From contig NZ_QCZF01000012.1 in NCBI RefSeq assembly GCF_003075095.1, positions 62,001-126,000 of the forward strand: a stretch of 64,000 nucleotides of DNA, in the 5' to 3' direction. The stretch comes from Blastococcus litoris (GTDB taxonomy: Bacteria; Actinomycetota; Actinomycetes; Mycobacteriales; Geodermatophilaceae). Made by a program: the position numbers and the translations under genes. Shown here in pieces: positions 1-10,978 of the stretch (its first letter is position 1; each line of letters starts with the position of its first letter). The notes under the pieces are model-generated. The model had not been told where the DNA came from. It searched no databases and worked only from the letters and a program-made list of their open reading frames with translations.

Positions 1-500
1 AAGCGGCGGGTGCCCACCAGCTCGAGGTCGTCGGGGGCGTTCCCCGGCCCGAACAACGGCCGCCCCCGCCCGAGCAGCACCGGGTGGACGAAGAGCCGGT
101 ACTCGTCGATCAGGTCGTGCTTGCGGAAGGACTCGATCAGGTCGGCCCCGCCGATCGTCATGTCACCGCCCGGCTGCTGCTGCAGGGCCCGGATCTCGTC
201 GGGGTCGACCTCGCGGTGCACGGAGGTGGCCCACTCGTCCTGCTGCATCGTGCGGGAGAAGACGATCCGCGGGACGCGACGGAAGATGTCGGGGAACTCC
301 CGGTCCTGCTCGGAGGTGGCCCAGGCGTCGACCATGAGCCGGTGGGTCACCCGGCCGAAGAGGAACGCGCTGGTGGTCGCCAGGTACTCGTCGACGGACG
401 CGAGCATCTCCTCGTCCATGCGGTGCCAGCTGATGTCCCGGTCGGGTCCCTCGAAGAACCCGTCGAGGGACACCCCCATGTGGACGACGATCTTGCGCAC
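1..500 (-). CDS. Dihydrofolate reductase family protein (RibD C-terminal-like), 3' end cut by window
   Basis: Reading from a GTG at 500, the first residues are MRKIVVHMGVSLDGFFEGPD. This is the usual N-terminus of the DHFR/RibD-C reductase family, where the conserved SLDG lies at the NADPH-binding end. Further on, a MTIGGADLI segment matches the family's glycine-rich cofactor loop, followed by a typical DEYRLFVHPVLLGRG stretch. The start is supported by GGAGG five nt upstream of the GTG; an in-frame ATG at 479 is less well placed. About 166 codons are present and the C-terminus runs off the window edge at position 1. The physiological substrate is unknown; such stand-alone family members are rarely the housekeeping DHFR. 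Family assignment is secure, function is not. Confidence 0.85.
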   Translation of the reverse strand, partial: MRKIVVHMGVSLDGFFEGPDRDISWHRMDEEMLASVDEYLATTSAFLFGRVTHRLMVDAWATSEQDREFPDIFRRVPRIVFSRTMQQDEWATSVHREVDPDEIRALQQQPGGDMTIGGADLIESFRKHDLIDEYRLFVHPVLLGRGRPLFGPGNAPDDLELVGTRR

Positions 501-561
501 CCGTTCCTCCGTTCGTGGACGTCGCGGGGCTGACCGTCGCCGCCCGCAGAACTGATCGGTG

Positions 562-2187
562 TCAGAGCCCGAGCGCCGCCGACATCTCCGCCCGCAGCTG
601 GTCCAGCTCGTCCTCGCCGCGGCCGCGGGCCGCGATCAGCCCGGCGTCCTCGTGCACCGGGACGACCGTCTCCAGGTACGCCTTCAGCTTCGGCTCGGTC
701 CCGCTCGGCCGGACGATCACGCGCATGCCGTCCCCGAGCAGCCGGACGGCGTCCACCGGTGGGTCCTGGTGCGCGAGGTCGGTGACGGCGACCGGCCGGC
801 CCAGCAGCGACGACGGCGGCTGCGCCCGCAGCCGGGCCATCGCGTCGGAGATCAGCGACAGGTCCTCGACCCGCACCGACAGCTGCCCGGTCACGAACAG
901 GCCGTGCTCGTCGGCCAGCTCGTCGAGCCGGTCGGTCAGCGTCCGCCCGTCGGCCTTCAGCTCGGCGGCGAGCAGCGCCACGGCCAGCGACGCCGAGATG
1001 CCGTCCTTGTCCCGGGCGACGGACGGCGCGACGGCGTACCCCAGCGCCTCCTCGTAGCCGTAGACCAGCGGGGCGTCGTCCGAGCCGGCGCGGATGATCC
1101 ACTTGAACCCGGTCGGCGTCTCCGCCGAGGGCTGCCCCGCCGCGGCGGCGATCACGTGCATGAGCGAGCCGCTCACCAGGGACGACGCGTACGTCCCGCG
1201 CACCCCCCGGCGCAGCAGCCAGTCGGCCAGCAGGGCGCCGACCTCGTCACCGGTCAGCTGCCGCCCGCCGCAGACGACGGCGCAGCGGTCGGCGTCGGGG
1301 TCCTCGGCGATCGCGACGTCGGCGCCGGTGCTCGCGGCCAGCGCCTTGAGCAGGTCGGTCGCCCCCGGTTCCTCCGGGTTCGGGAAGGCGACGGTCGGGA
1401 AGCGCCCGTCGGGGGTGTCCTGCTCGGCCACGCTCACCGGCTCGGCGAGCCCTGCCGCGGCGAACACCGCGCGCGTCGTCTCGGCGCCCACGCCGTGCAT
1501 CGCGGTGTAGGCGACCACCAGCCCGTCGCGGCCGGTCACCTGCGCCGGGTCGAGGGCCCCGACCACCGCCGCCACGTAGTCGGCCCGGACGTCGTCACCG
1601 ACGGTCAGCCAGTCGTCGGAGAGCGGGACCTCGCGGGCCGGCCCGACCGCCGCGATCGCGGCCTCGATCTGCCGGTCGGCCGGCGGGACCAGCTGGGCGC
1701 CGTCGCCGAGGTAGACCTTGTAGCCGTTGTCGTCGGGCGGGTTGTGGCTGGCGGTGACCATGATCCCGGCCACGCAGCCCAGGTGCCGGACGGCGAAGGA
1801 CAGCACCGGGGTCGGCAGTGCCTTGGGCAGCACCTGCACCGCGAACCCGGCGCCGGCCAGCACGGCCGCGGACACGTGGGCGAACTCGTCGGACCGGCGT
1901 CGGGCGTCGTAACCGATCACTACGCCACCGCCCGCGTGCCCGGAGTCGGTCAGGTACCGCGCCAGCCCCGCGGCGGCGCGGGTGACGACGGCGGCGTTCA
2001 TCCCGGCCGGCCCGGCGCGCAGCGGCCCGCGCAGCCCCGCCGTCCCGAAGGTCAGCGGCCCCGCGAAGCGCTGGGTCAGCTCCTCGACGTCACCGGCCCC
2101 CACGAGCGCCTCGATCTCGGCGCGGTCACCGGCGTGCGGATCGGCGTCGGCCCACGCGCGGGCGGTCGCGAGCAGGTCCCCGGTCAC
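562..2187 (-). CDS. pmmB: Phospho-sugar mutase (phosphomannomutase/phosphoglucomutase)
   Basis: This enzyme of the alpha-D-phosphohexomutase superfamily (541 aa) interconverts hexose 1- and 6-phosphates in the cytoplasm. The phosphoserine loop TASHNP (Ser about residue 147), the metal loop DPDADR, the sugar-binding GYEEALGY loop and the C-terminal phosphate-binding RPSGTEPK motif are all visible, so all four active-site loops are intact. The GTG start at 2187 overlaps the stop of the upstream epimerase by 4 nt (GTGA), so translation is probably coupled. Length fits the actinobacterial PmmB group. It is the last gene of an operon with purine nucleoside phosphorylase. That pairing is also found in mycobacteria (deoD-pmmB) and suggests handling of pentose or hexose 1-phosphates released by nucleoside breakdown. 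Exact sugar specificity cannot be read from sequence. Confidence 0.92.
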   Translation of the reverse strand: MTGDLLATARAWADADPHAGDRAEIEALVGAGDVEELTQRFAGPLTFGTAGLRGPLRAGPAGMNAAVVTRAAAGLARYLTDSGHAGGGVVIGYDARRRSDEFAHVSAAVLAGAGFAVQVLPKALPTPVLSFAVRHLGCVAGIMVTASHNPPDDNGYKVYLGDGAQLVPPADRQIEAAIAAVGPAREVPLSDDWLTVGDDVRADYVAAVVGALDPAQVTGRDGLVVAYTAMHGVGAETTRAVFAAAGLAEPVSVAEQDTPDGRFPTVAFPNPEEPGATDLLKALAASTGADVAIAEDPDADRCAVVCGGRQLTGDEVGALLADWLLRRGVRGTYASSLVSGSLMHVIAAAAGQPSAETPTGFKWIIRAGSDDAPLVYGYEEALGYAVAPSVARDKDGISASLAVALLAAELKADGRTLTDRLDELADEHGLFVTGQLSVRVEDLSLISDAMARLRAQPPSSLLGRPVAVTDLAHQDPPVDAVRLLGDGMRVIVRPSGTEPKLKAYLETVVPVHEDAGLIAARGRGEDELDQLRAEMSAALGL

Positions 2188-3005
2188 GGCCGCTGGAACT
2201 TCTCGGCGTCGAAGTCGGCGGTCGTGTACTCGCCGCCCACCCGCCCGTGCACGGGGTCGCCGAGGTCGGGCTCGCCGTGCGCCTCGACCAGCGCCTCGGC
2301 GTACACCTCGGCGTCGTCCTGGGGGTCGTACCCGAGGGCGCGGGCGGCGGTGAGGTCCCACCAGTTCCGGGTGTTGGCCGACACCCCCCACACCACGGAG
2401 AACCCCGGCGAGGGCGCCTGCAGGGCGGCGTCCACCAGCGACACGGTGTCGGCGGGGGAGAGCCAGGTCGACAGCTGCCGGGTGGTCGTCGGCTCGGCGA
2501 AGGCGCTGCCGATCCGCAGGCAGACGACCTCGAGCCCGTAGCGGTCGACGTAGAGGGAGCCGAGCGCCTCCATCGCCACCTTCGAGACGCCGTAGTACGT
2601 GTCCGGCCGCGGCGGCGCGTCCACCTCGCGCAGGAGCCCGCCGTCCGGCCGCGGCGTGTACCCCGTGGCGTGGTTGCTGCTGGCCAGGACGACGCGGCGC
2701 ACGCCGGTCAGCCGGGCGGCCTCCAGGGCGCAGTACGTGCCCTCGATGTTGGCGTGCGAGATCGCCGGCCAGGTCGACTCCCCGGAGATGCCGGCCATGT
2801 GCACGACCGCCGAGGCGCCGCGGGTGGCGTCGACCATCGCGGCGAGGTCGGTGACGTCCACGACCAGCTGCTCCTCGCCCGGCCGCTCGTCGGGCACCGG
2901 GACGACGTCGAGGCTGCGCAGCGCCCAGCCGCGCTCGGGCAGGCCGCCGCGCAGGACCGTCCCGATCCGGCCGGCCGCCCCGGTGAGCAGGACGAGGCCG
3001 CTCAC
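2184..3005 (-). CDS. NAD-dependent epimerase/dehydratase family, uronate dehydrogenase-like
   Basis: This is a short-chain dehydrogenase of the extended type, 273 aa. It begins with the Rossmann motif TGAAGRIG near residue 8 and has a Tyr-x3-Lys catalytic pair in YYGVSK around residue 140. Several stretches resemble bacterial uronate dehydrogenase (Udh) rather than sugar-nucleotide epimerases: SSNHATGY, a [16 protein letters not shown] segment and [14 protein letters not shown] near the C-terminus. Udh oxidises hexuronic acids to aldarolactones with NAD. The length also fits Udh (about 265-275 aa) and is short for UDP-sugar epimerases. The gene overlaps both neighbours by 4 nt between purine nucleoside phosphorylase and the hexomutase, so all three are probably co-translated. 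Substrate is inferred from motif resemblance only. Confidence 0.8.
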   Translation of the reverse strand: MSGLVLLTGAAGRIGTVLRGGLPERGWALRSLDVVPVPDERPGEEQLVVDVTDLAAMVDATRGASAVVHMAGISGESTWPAISHANIEGTYCALEAARLTGVRRVVLASSNHATGYTPRPDGGLLREVDAPPRPDTYYGVSKVAMEALGSLYVDRYGLEVVCLRIGSAFAEPTTTRQLSTWLSPADTVSLVDAALQAPSPGFSVVWGVSANTRNWWDLTAARALGYDPQDDAEVYAEALVEAHGEPDLGDPVHGRVGGEYTTADFDAEKFQRP

Positions 3006-3814
3006 GGGAGACGGCCGATCAGCTCGACCAGGAACTGGCCCAGCCGGCCCGCGGCCGCCTTGCCCGCCGCGAGGACCTCCTCGTGGTCCAGCTTCTCGCC
3101 GGTGATGCCGGCCGCGGCGTTGGTGACCATCGAGAGGCCGAACACCTCGACGCCCGCGGCACGGGCGGCGATCGCCTCGAGCGCGGTGGACATGCCGACG
3201 AGGTCGGCGCCGAGGGTGCGCAGCATCCGGATCTCGGCCGGGGTCTCGTAGTGCGGGCCCGGCAGCTGCGCGTAGACGCCCTCGACCAGCGACGGGTCGA
3301 GCTCGTGGGCCAGCGCGCGGATCCGCGACGAGTAGAGGTCGGTGAGGTCGACGAAGTTCGCCCCGACCAGCGGCGAGCGCGCCGTCAGGTTCAGGTGGTC
3401 GCTGATGACCACGGCCTGCCCGACCCGGTGGTCGGGCGCCAGACCTCCGGCGGCGTTGGTGAGGACGACGGTCCGCACGCCGGCGGCGGCGGCGGTGCGC
3501 ACGCCGTGCACCACCGGGTCGACGCCGCGCCCCTCGTAGTAGTGGGTGCGGCCGAGGAACAGCAGCACGCCGCGGTCGCCGACGCGCACCGACCGCACCT
3601 CACCGCCGTGCCCGACCGCGGTGGGGGCCGCGAAGCCGGGCAGCTCGCCGATCGCGACGGAGCCGAGAGCGGGGCCGAACGCGTCGGCGGCCGGCGCCCA
3701 GCCGGAGCCCATGACGACGGCCACCTCGTGCGGCCCGCCGAGCGCGGTGGTGAGTTCCCCGGCCGCCAGGGCGGCGAGGGCTGCGGGATCGGTCGTGGAG
3801 GTCGGCTGGCTCAC
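3002..3814 (-). CDS. deoD: Purine nucleoside phosphorylase (trimeric, PNP/MTAP class)
   Basis: The enzyme cleaves purine nucleosides with phosphate to free base and (deoxy)ribose 1-phosphate, in the cytoplasm. The 270-aa protein has the phosphate-binding GSGW loop near residue 38, the GRTHYYEG segment, LTNAAGG, SDHLNL, the base-binding [13 protein letters not shown] region with its conserved Glu, and the MVTNAAAG motif carrying the Asn that contacts the purine. These define the trimeric PNP family, not hexameric E. coli DeoD; the gene is nevertheless usually called deoD in actinobacteria. The GTG start at 3814 lies six nt after a good -10 hexamer, so the mRNA is probably leaderless and this is the first gene of the PNP / uronate dehydrogenase-like / hexomutase operon. 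Confidence 0.95.
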   Translation of the reverse strand: MSQPTSTTDPAALAALAAGELTTALGGPHEVAVVMGSGWAPAADAFGPALGSVAIGELPGFAAPTAVGHGGEVRSVRVGDRGVLLFLGRTHYYEGRGVDPVVHGVRTAAAAGVRTVVLTNAAGGLAPDHRVGQAVVISDHLNLTARSPLVGANFVDLTDLYSSRIRALAHELDPSLVEGVYAQLPGPHYETPAEIRMLRTLGADLVGMSTALEAIAARAAGVEVFGLSMVTNAAAGITGEKLDHEEVLAAGKAAAGRLGQFLVELIGRLP

Positions 3815-3820
3815 GGTCGG

Positions 3821-3826
3821 ACGCTA
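3821..3826 (-). promoter_or_regulatory. -10 element TAGCGT of a predicted leaderless promoter for the PNP operon
   Basis: On the minus strand TAGCGT is followed by six nt and then the GTG of the purine nucleoside phosphorylase gene. Transcription starting about seven nt after the hexamer would begin at the start codon, and no Shine-Dalgarno sequence is present. No convincing -35 box was seen. Confidence 0.6.
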
Positions 3827-3899
3827 ACGCAGGTGCGCGGCTGCGGACGTCCCGGCCGCCGGGAGACGGCGTCGGGACGTCCGGTGCCGGGACGCCGGG

Positions 3900-4151
3900 T
3901 CAGCGGGTGGCCAGGTCGGGGGCGCACTCGGGCTGCCGCGACAGGTAGCTGTCGTAGGCGTCGGAGACGAGCCGGTACTGGTGGTGGTGGGTGCCGAGCG
4001 TGCCGGGCCAGACGCCGGCCGCGGCGATGGCGACCGAGCAGGGGTCGCGGTCGAGGGCCGGCGGGTCCGCGGCGGCGATGCCGGCGGAGCCCGCCACCAG
4101 GGCGGCGGCGGCCAGCGGGATCAGGACGCGGCGGGGCAGACGGGTGGACAT
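3900..4151 (-). CDS. Small secreted protein of unknown function
   Basis: This 83-aa protein has a clear Sec-type signal peptide: basic residues at the start (STRLPRR), a hydrophobic core of Ala/Val/Leu, and a likely cleavage after AAA near residue 28. The mature part is about 55 aa with two cysteines that could form one disulfide, and a HHH triplet in the middle. AGGAGG lies eight nt before the ATG at 4151, a strong ribosome-binding site, which argues for a real gene despite the short length. It lies downstream of, and on the same strand as, nothing obvious: the PNP operon on the same strand runs away from it, and the divergent gene at 4401 faces the other way. I do not recognise the family; a secreted peptide or small wall protein is all that can be said. 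Confidence 0.7.
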   Translation of the reverse strand: MSTRLPRRVLIPLAAAALVAGSAGIAAADPPALDRDPCSVAIAAAGVWPGTLGTHHHQYRLVSDAYDSYLSRQPECAPDLATR

Positions 4152-4388
4152 GAGCCGTACCTCCTGGGGGCTGAGGACCGGGCCGTCCGGGCTGCGCGGG
4201 GCGCAGGGCGGGTGGTCGAGGGGGCCTCGGGATGGGCGCCGGTGGCGGGTGTCTCCGCCCGGTGCGTGCCGGTGGGTTCCGACGTCGTGGAGAGGCCGGG
4301 CGGCCGAGGCGGGATACGGACCCGCACGCGCTCGTCACCGGCGCGGGTGATCGTGGTCCGCCGCCGGGTGGCGAGCGGTGATCGCTCC

Positions 4389-4394
4389 TAGACT
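4389..4394 (+). promoter_or_regulatory. -10 element TAGACT, predicted leaderless promoter
   Basis: TAGACT is followed by exactly six nt and the GTG start of the carboxylate-amine ligase gene at 4401, which has no Shine-Dalgarno sequence. The 249-nt gap 4152-4400 shows nothing else I can name. Confidence 0.6.
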
Positions 4395-4400
4395 TCCGAC

Positions 4401-5606
4401 GTGCAGATCCCCTTCGAGTCCTCGTCGCGCGCCAGCCTCGGCGTGGAGTGGGAGCTGCAGCTGGTCGACCGCGAGACCCGCGAGCTGACCGCCGGCGCGG
4501 TGGAGATCCTCGAGGAGATCCGCCCGGAGGGCGCCGAGGAGCACCCCAAGGCCAAGCACGAGCTGCTCCAGTCGACCATCGAGATCATCACCGGCGTCTG
4601 CACGACGGTCGCGGAGGCCAAGGCCGACCTGGCCGGCACGCTGGCCGAGGTGAGCGCCGCCGCCGAGCGGCGCGGGCTGGGCCTGATGTGCGCCGGGACG
4701 CACCCGATCACCGACTGGCAGTCCCAGCAGATCTCGCCCAAGGAGCGCTACCTGCAGCTCGTGGAGCGCATGCAGTGGCTGGCCCGCCGGCTGCAGATCT
4801 TCGGGGTGCACGTGCACGTCGGCGTCCGCTCGCCGGAGAAGGCGATCCCCATCGTCAACGCGCTGTGCCAGTACGTCCCGCACTTCCTCGCGCTGTCGGC
4901 GTCGTCCCCGTTCTGGGTCGGCTGCGACACCGGGCTGGCGTCGTCCCGGACGAAGGTCTTCGAGAGCATGCCGACCGCCGGGCTGCCCTACCAGCTGTCG
5001 GGCTGGGACGAGTTCGAGGACTACATGGCCACGCTGATCTCCACGAACGCCATCGAGAGCGTGCGCGAGGTCTGGTGGGACATCCGCCCGCACCCCGGCT
5101 TCGGGACCGTCGAGCTGCGCATCTGCGACGGCCTGCCCACCCTCGACGAGATCGGCGCGGTCGCCGCGCTGTCGCAGTGCCTGGTCGAGCAGTTCGACGG
5201 CCAGCTCGACCGCGGCTACACCCTCCCGACCCCCGCGAGCTGGGTGCTGCGCGAGAACAAGTGGCGGGCCGCCCGCTACGGCCTCGACGCAGACATCGTC
5301 GTCGACGAGAAGGGCACGGTCCGGCCGGTCCGGCAGGCGATCCTGGACCTGCTCGAGGAGCTGGCGCCCACAGCGAGGCGTCTCGACTGCGAGGCCGAGC
5401 TCGCCGACGTCGAGCGGATCCTCGCCGTCGGCGCCTCCTACCAGCGGCAGCGAGCGGTGGCGCTGCAGTCCGGCGGCGACCTGAAGCCCGTCGTCGACAG
5501 CCTGCTCGCGGAGATGCGCGACGGCCTCCCCGCCCCGGGCCCGGCCGGTGCGCCGTCCGGTCCGGTCCCCGGTCCCGCCGACTGCGCGGGAGGGCATGCC
5601 GCATGA
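4401..5606 (+). CDS. Carboxylate-amine ligase, YbdK family (glutamate-cysteine ligase-like)
   Basis: This is an ATP-dependent carboxylate-amine ligase of the GCS2/YbdK family, 401 aa, cytoplasmic. Early LGVEWELQ carries the metal-binding Glu residues of the glutamine synthetase-like fold; HVHVGV and the C-terminal VELRICDGLPT stretch are family hallmarks. YbdK of E. coli has weak glutamate-cysteine ligase activity in vitro, but actinobacteria make mycothiol instead of glutathione, so the real substrate is unknown. The Ala/Gly/Pro-rich last 30 residues look like a disordered tail. The gene starts an operon in which every following gene overlaps its predecessor: its TGA is shared with the ATG of the M20 amidohydrolase. 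The GTG start is chosen from the -10 hexamer six nt upstream. Confidence 0.88.
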   Translation: MQIPFESSSRASLGVEWELQLVDRETRELTAGAVEILEEIRPEGAEEHPKAKHELLQSTIEIITGVCTTVAEAKADLAGTLAEVSAAAERRGLGLMCAGTHPITDWQSQQISPKERYLQLVERMQWLARRLQIFGVHVHVGVRSPEKAIPIVNALCQYVPHFLALSASSPFWVGCDTGLASSRTKVFESMPTAGLPYQLSGWDEFEDYMATLISTNAIESVREVWWDIRPHPGFGTVELRICDGLPTLDEIGAVAALSQCLVEQFDGQLDRGYTLPTPASWVLRENKWRAARYGLDADIVVDEKGTVRPVRQAILDLLEELAPTARRLDCEAELADVERILAVGASYQRQRAVALQSGGDLKPVVDSLLAEMRDGLPAPGPAGAPSGPVPGPADCAGGHAA

Positions 5607-6892
5607 CCCCGGTCGTCGAGAAGCTCGGTGCGGGGGTCGACGAGTGGGTGAGCGCGAACCAGGCCGCGCTCTCCGCCACCCGGCGGCACCTGCACGCCCA
5701 CCCCGAGCTGGGCTACGCGGAGTTCGAGACCACGTCGTTCCTCGAGCAGCGGCTGCGCCACCACGGACTGGTGCCGCGCCGCCTCCCCACCGGCACCGGC
5801 CTGACCGTCGACGTCGGCTCGGGCAGCGGGCCGGTCGTCGTCCTGCGCGCCGACATCGACGCGCTGCCGCTGGCCGACCTCAAGGACGTGCCCTACGCCT
5901 CCACGCGCGAAGGCCTCTGCCACGCCTGCGGCCACGACGTGCACACCACCGTCGTCCTCGGCGTCGCGATCGCCCTCGCCTCGATGGACGGCCTGCCCGG
6001 CACGGTCCGCTGCGTGTTCCAGCCGGCGGAGGAGACGGTGCCCGGCGGGGCGACCGAGGTGGTGGCCTCCGGCGTCCTCGAGGGGGCCTCCCGGGCGTTC
6101 GCCCTGCACTGCGACCCCTCCGTCCCCGCGGGCAAGGTCGGCCTGCGGACGGGCGCGATCACCGCCGCCTGCGACCGGATGGACGTCACGCTGACCGGGC
6201 CCGGTGGGCACACCGCGCGGCCGCAGCTCACCGTCGACCTCGTCGACGCGCTCGGGCGGCTCATCACCGACCTCCCCGGGCTGCTGTCGCGGCAGGTCGA
6301 CCCGCGTGCCGGGATGTCGCTGGTCTGGGGCGCGGTCAACGCCGGCGTCGCGGCCAACGCCATCCCGCAGCGCGGCCGGCTCAGCGGCACGGTGCGGGTC
6401 CTCGACCGGGACGCGTGGAAGGGTGCCGAGGAGCTGATGCGCGCCCTGGTCGAGCGGGTCGCCGCCACGACCGGCGCGGAGGTGGACGTCGACTACATCC
6501 GTGGCGTGCCGCCGGTCGTGAACGATCCCCGGTCGGTCGCCCTGCTGCGCAACGCCGCGATGGAGACCGTCGGCAGCGAGAACCTCCTCCTCTCGCCGCA
6601 GTCGATGGGCGGCGAGGACTTCGGCTGGTTCGCCGACGTGATGCCGATCGCCCTCGCCCGGCTGGGCACCCACGGCGGCGGCGCGCCCCTGGACCTGCAC
6701 CGCGGCACGTTCGACGTGGACGAGCGGGCGATCGGCGTGGGCGTGCGGCTCCTGGCCCGCACCGCGCTGCACGCGCTGGAGGCCGATTCGGGACCCCCTC
6801 GCACCGGCCGGAGGGCTCCTGGGGACACTTCTGCCCGACGAGCCGAGGAGAGACGGGAACCCGACGATGAGTTCCACCGACCAACGGGCTGA
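5603..6892 (+). CDS. M20 family amidohydrolase/peptidase
   Basis: This is a zinc-dependent amidohydrolase of the M20D type (IAA-amino acid hydrolase / hippuricase-like), 429 aa. Motifs are the early RRHLHAHPELGYAE, the metal-binding CHACGHDVHTT (about residues 110-120), FQPAEE with the catalytic Glu, the dimerisation-domain GPGGHTARP segment, and GGEDFGWF near the end. M. tuberculosis encodes related AmiA1/AmiB1 beside deoD. The ATG at 5603 overlaps the ligase stop (ATGA). After the family's normal end there is a roughly 35-residue polar tail, and the gene runs 26 nt into mutA. That tail may be a non-functional read-through of the spacer and contains the region expected to hold the mutA ribosome-binding site. 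The natural amide substrate is unknown; pairing with an amide-forming YbdK-type ligase is suggestive. Confidence 0.9.
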   Translation: MTPVVEKLGAGVDEWVSANQAALSATRRHLHAHPELGYAEFETTSFLEQRLRHHGLVPRRLPTGTGLTVDVGSGSGPVVVLRADIDALPLADLKDVPYASTREGLCHACGHDVHTTVVLGVAIALASMDGLPGTVRCVFQPAEETVPGGATEVVASGVLEGASRAFALHCDPSVPAGKVGLRTGAITAACDRMDVTLTGPGGHTARPQLTVDLVDALGRLITDLPGLLSRQVDPRAGMSLVWGAVNAGVAANAIPQRGRLSGTVRVLDRDAWKGAEELMRALVERVAATTGAEVDVDYIRGVPPVVNDPRSVALLRNAAMETVGSENLLLSPQSMGGEDFGWFADVMPIALARLGTHGGGAPLDLHRGTFDVDERAIGVGVRLLARTALHALEADSGPPRTGRRAPGDTSARRAEERREPDDEFHRPTG

Positions 6893-8752
6893 GCCGCCGG
6901 CGGCCGCTGACGCCGAGGTGCCGGCCGAGCACGAGGTCCCCAGCGACCTGGCGCTGGCCGCGGAGTTCGAGGCGGCGACGCGCGACCAGTGGCGCGAGCT
7001 GGTGGCCGGCGTGCTGCGCAAGGCCGGCCGCGAGGAGCTGCCCGACCCGGTCGAGGACGCCCTGAGCCGCACGGTCGCCACGGGCGTCCGGGTGGCGCCG
7101 CTGTACACCGCCGAGGACGTCGCCGACCTGCCTGCCGCCGTCGGGGTCCCCGGGCTCGCGCCGTTCGTGCGCGGGTCCCGGGCCGGCGCCGATCCGGAGA
7201 GCGGGGTGCCCGGCGGCTGGGACGTCCGCCAGCGGCACGCGCACCCGGACGTCGCCGTGACGAAGGAGGCGATCGCCGCCGACCTCGAGAACGGCGTCAC
7301 GTCGCTGTGGCTCGTCGTCGGCGAGGGCGCGGTGCCGGCGCAGGAGCTGGGCGCGGTGCTCTCCGACGTCTACCTCGACCTGGCACCCGTGGCCGTGACC
7401 GGTGGCCTGCCGGCCGCCGAGGCGTTCCTGGACCTGGTCGAGGGCCGCGACGACCTCGCGCCCGGCGGCTCGCTCGGCCTCGACCCGCTCGCCGTGCACG
7501 CGGCGACGGGGGAGCCGCAGGACCTGGCCGGTCTCGCCGACGTCGCCCGACGCGCGACCGCCCACCGGGGTCTGCGGGCAGTCGTCGTCGACGCGACCGT
7601 CTTCCACGACGCCGGCGCCTCGGTGGTCGAGGAGATCGGCTGCTCGCTCGCGGCCGGGGTCGCCTACCTGCGTGCGCTCACCGGGGGCGGTCTGGGCGTC
7701 GACGAGGCGTTCGGGCAGCTGGAGTTCCGCTACCCCGCGACCGCCGACCAGTTCACGACGATCGCGGGGCTGCGCGCGGCGCGCCGGCTCTGGGACCGCG
7801 TCGGCGAGGTCAGCGGGGCCGCGCCGGAGGCCCGCGCCCAGCGGCAGCACGCGGTCACGTCCTCGGTCATGACGACGAAGCGCGACCCGTGGGTGAACAT
7901 GCTGCGCACGACCGTCGCCTGCTTCGCCGCGGGCGTCGGGGGCGCCGACGTCGTCACGGTGCAGCCGTTCGACGCCGCCCTCGGGCTGCCCGACTCCTTC
8001 TCCCGGCGGATCGCCCGGAACACCCAGAGCCTGCTCGTCGAGGAGGGCCACCTCGCCCGCGTCCTCGACCCGGCCGGCGGCTCCTGGTACGTCGAGTCGC
8101 TGACCGACCAGCTCGCGCAGGCGGCCTGGGACTGGTTCACCGAGATCGAGCGGGCCGGTGGCCTGGCGGCGGCACTCGACTCCGGCCTGGTGCGCGACCG
8201 CCTCGCCGCCGCCTGGGACGAGCGGGCGAAGCGCCTGGCCACCCGGGCGGAGGCCATCACCGGCGTCAGCGAGTTCCCCAACCTCGCCGAGAAGCTGCCG
8301 GCCCGCGAGCCCTACGCCTGGTCGGCGCCGGGCGGCGGGCTGCCGCGCGTCCGGGCCGCGCAGGAGTTCGAGGCCCTGCGCGACGCCGCCGACGCCGCGG
8401 AGACCCGCCCGGCGGTCTACCTCGCCACGATCGGACCGATCGCGAAGCACACGGCCCGGGCCACGTTCGCCGGCAACCTGTTCCAGGCCGGCGGCCTGGG
8501 GACGCCGTCCGGGGACGGCGCGTCCGGCCTCGCGGGGGCCGGGACGACGGTCGCCTGCATCTGCGGCACCGACGAGGACTACGCGGAGTCGGCCGCCGCG
8601 CTGGCGGCGGAGCTCCGGGCCGCCGGGGCGACGTCGGTCTGGCTGGCCGGCAAGCCCGACCTGGGGGTCGACGGGGTCGACGGCTACGTCTTCGCCGGGT
8701 GCGACGCGCTCGACGTGCTGCGCACCGCGCACGAGCAGCTGGGAGTCCAGGC

Positions 8753-8756
<4 letters not shown>
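6867..8756 (+). CDS. mutA: Methylmalonyl-CoA mutase small (beta) subunit
   Basis: This is the small subunit of heterodimeric adenosylcobalamin-dependent methylmalonyl-CoA mutase, which isomerises (R)-methylmalonyl-CoA to succinyl-CoA. At 629 aa it has the normal length. The TIM-barrel half shows paralogous features of the large subunit ([23 protein letters not shown], split at the family's conserved RxPWx[21 protein letters not shown]). The C-terminal cobalamin-type domain lacks the DxHxxG histidine motif, as is normal for the non-catalytic subunit. GAGGAGAG lies upstream within the M20 gene. The TGA overlaps the ATG of mutB. Together with the carboxylase subunits at 20-24 kb it completes most of the propionyl-CoA to succinyl-CoA route. 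Confidence 0.93.

Positions 8757-10977
<2,221 letters not shown>

Positions 10978-10978
<1 letters not shown>

Noticed and set aside
559-2541. Plus-strand open frame of 660 codons across the phosphohexomutase gene
   Set aside because: It is antisense to a gene with all four hexomutase motifs, and runs across the boundary into the next gene.
4152-4400. Possible small gene or riboswitch in the divergent gap
   Set aside because: Only the leaderless -10 and the small-protein ribosome-binding site could be supported; no conserved RNA structure was recognised.
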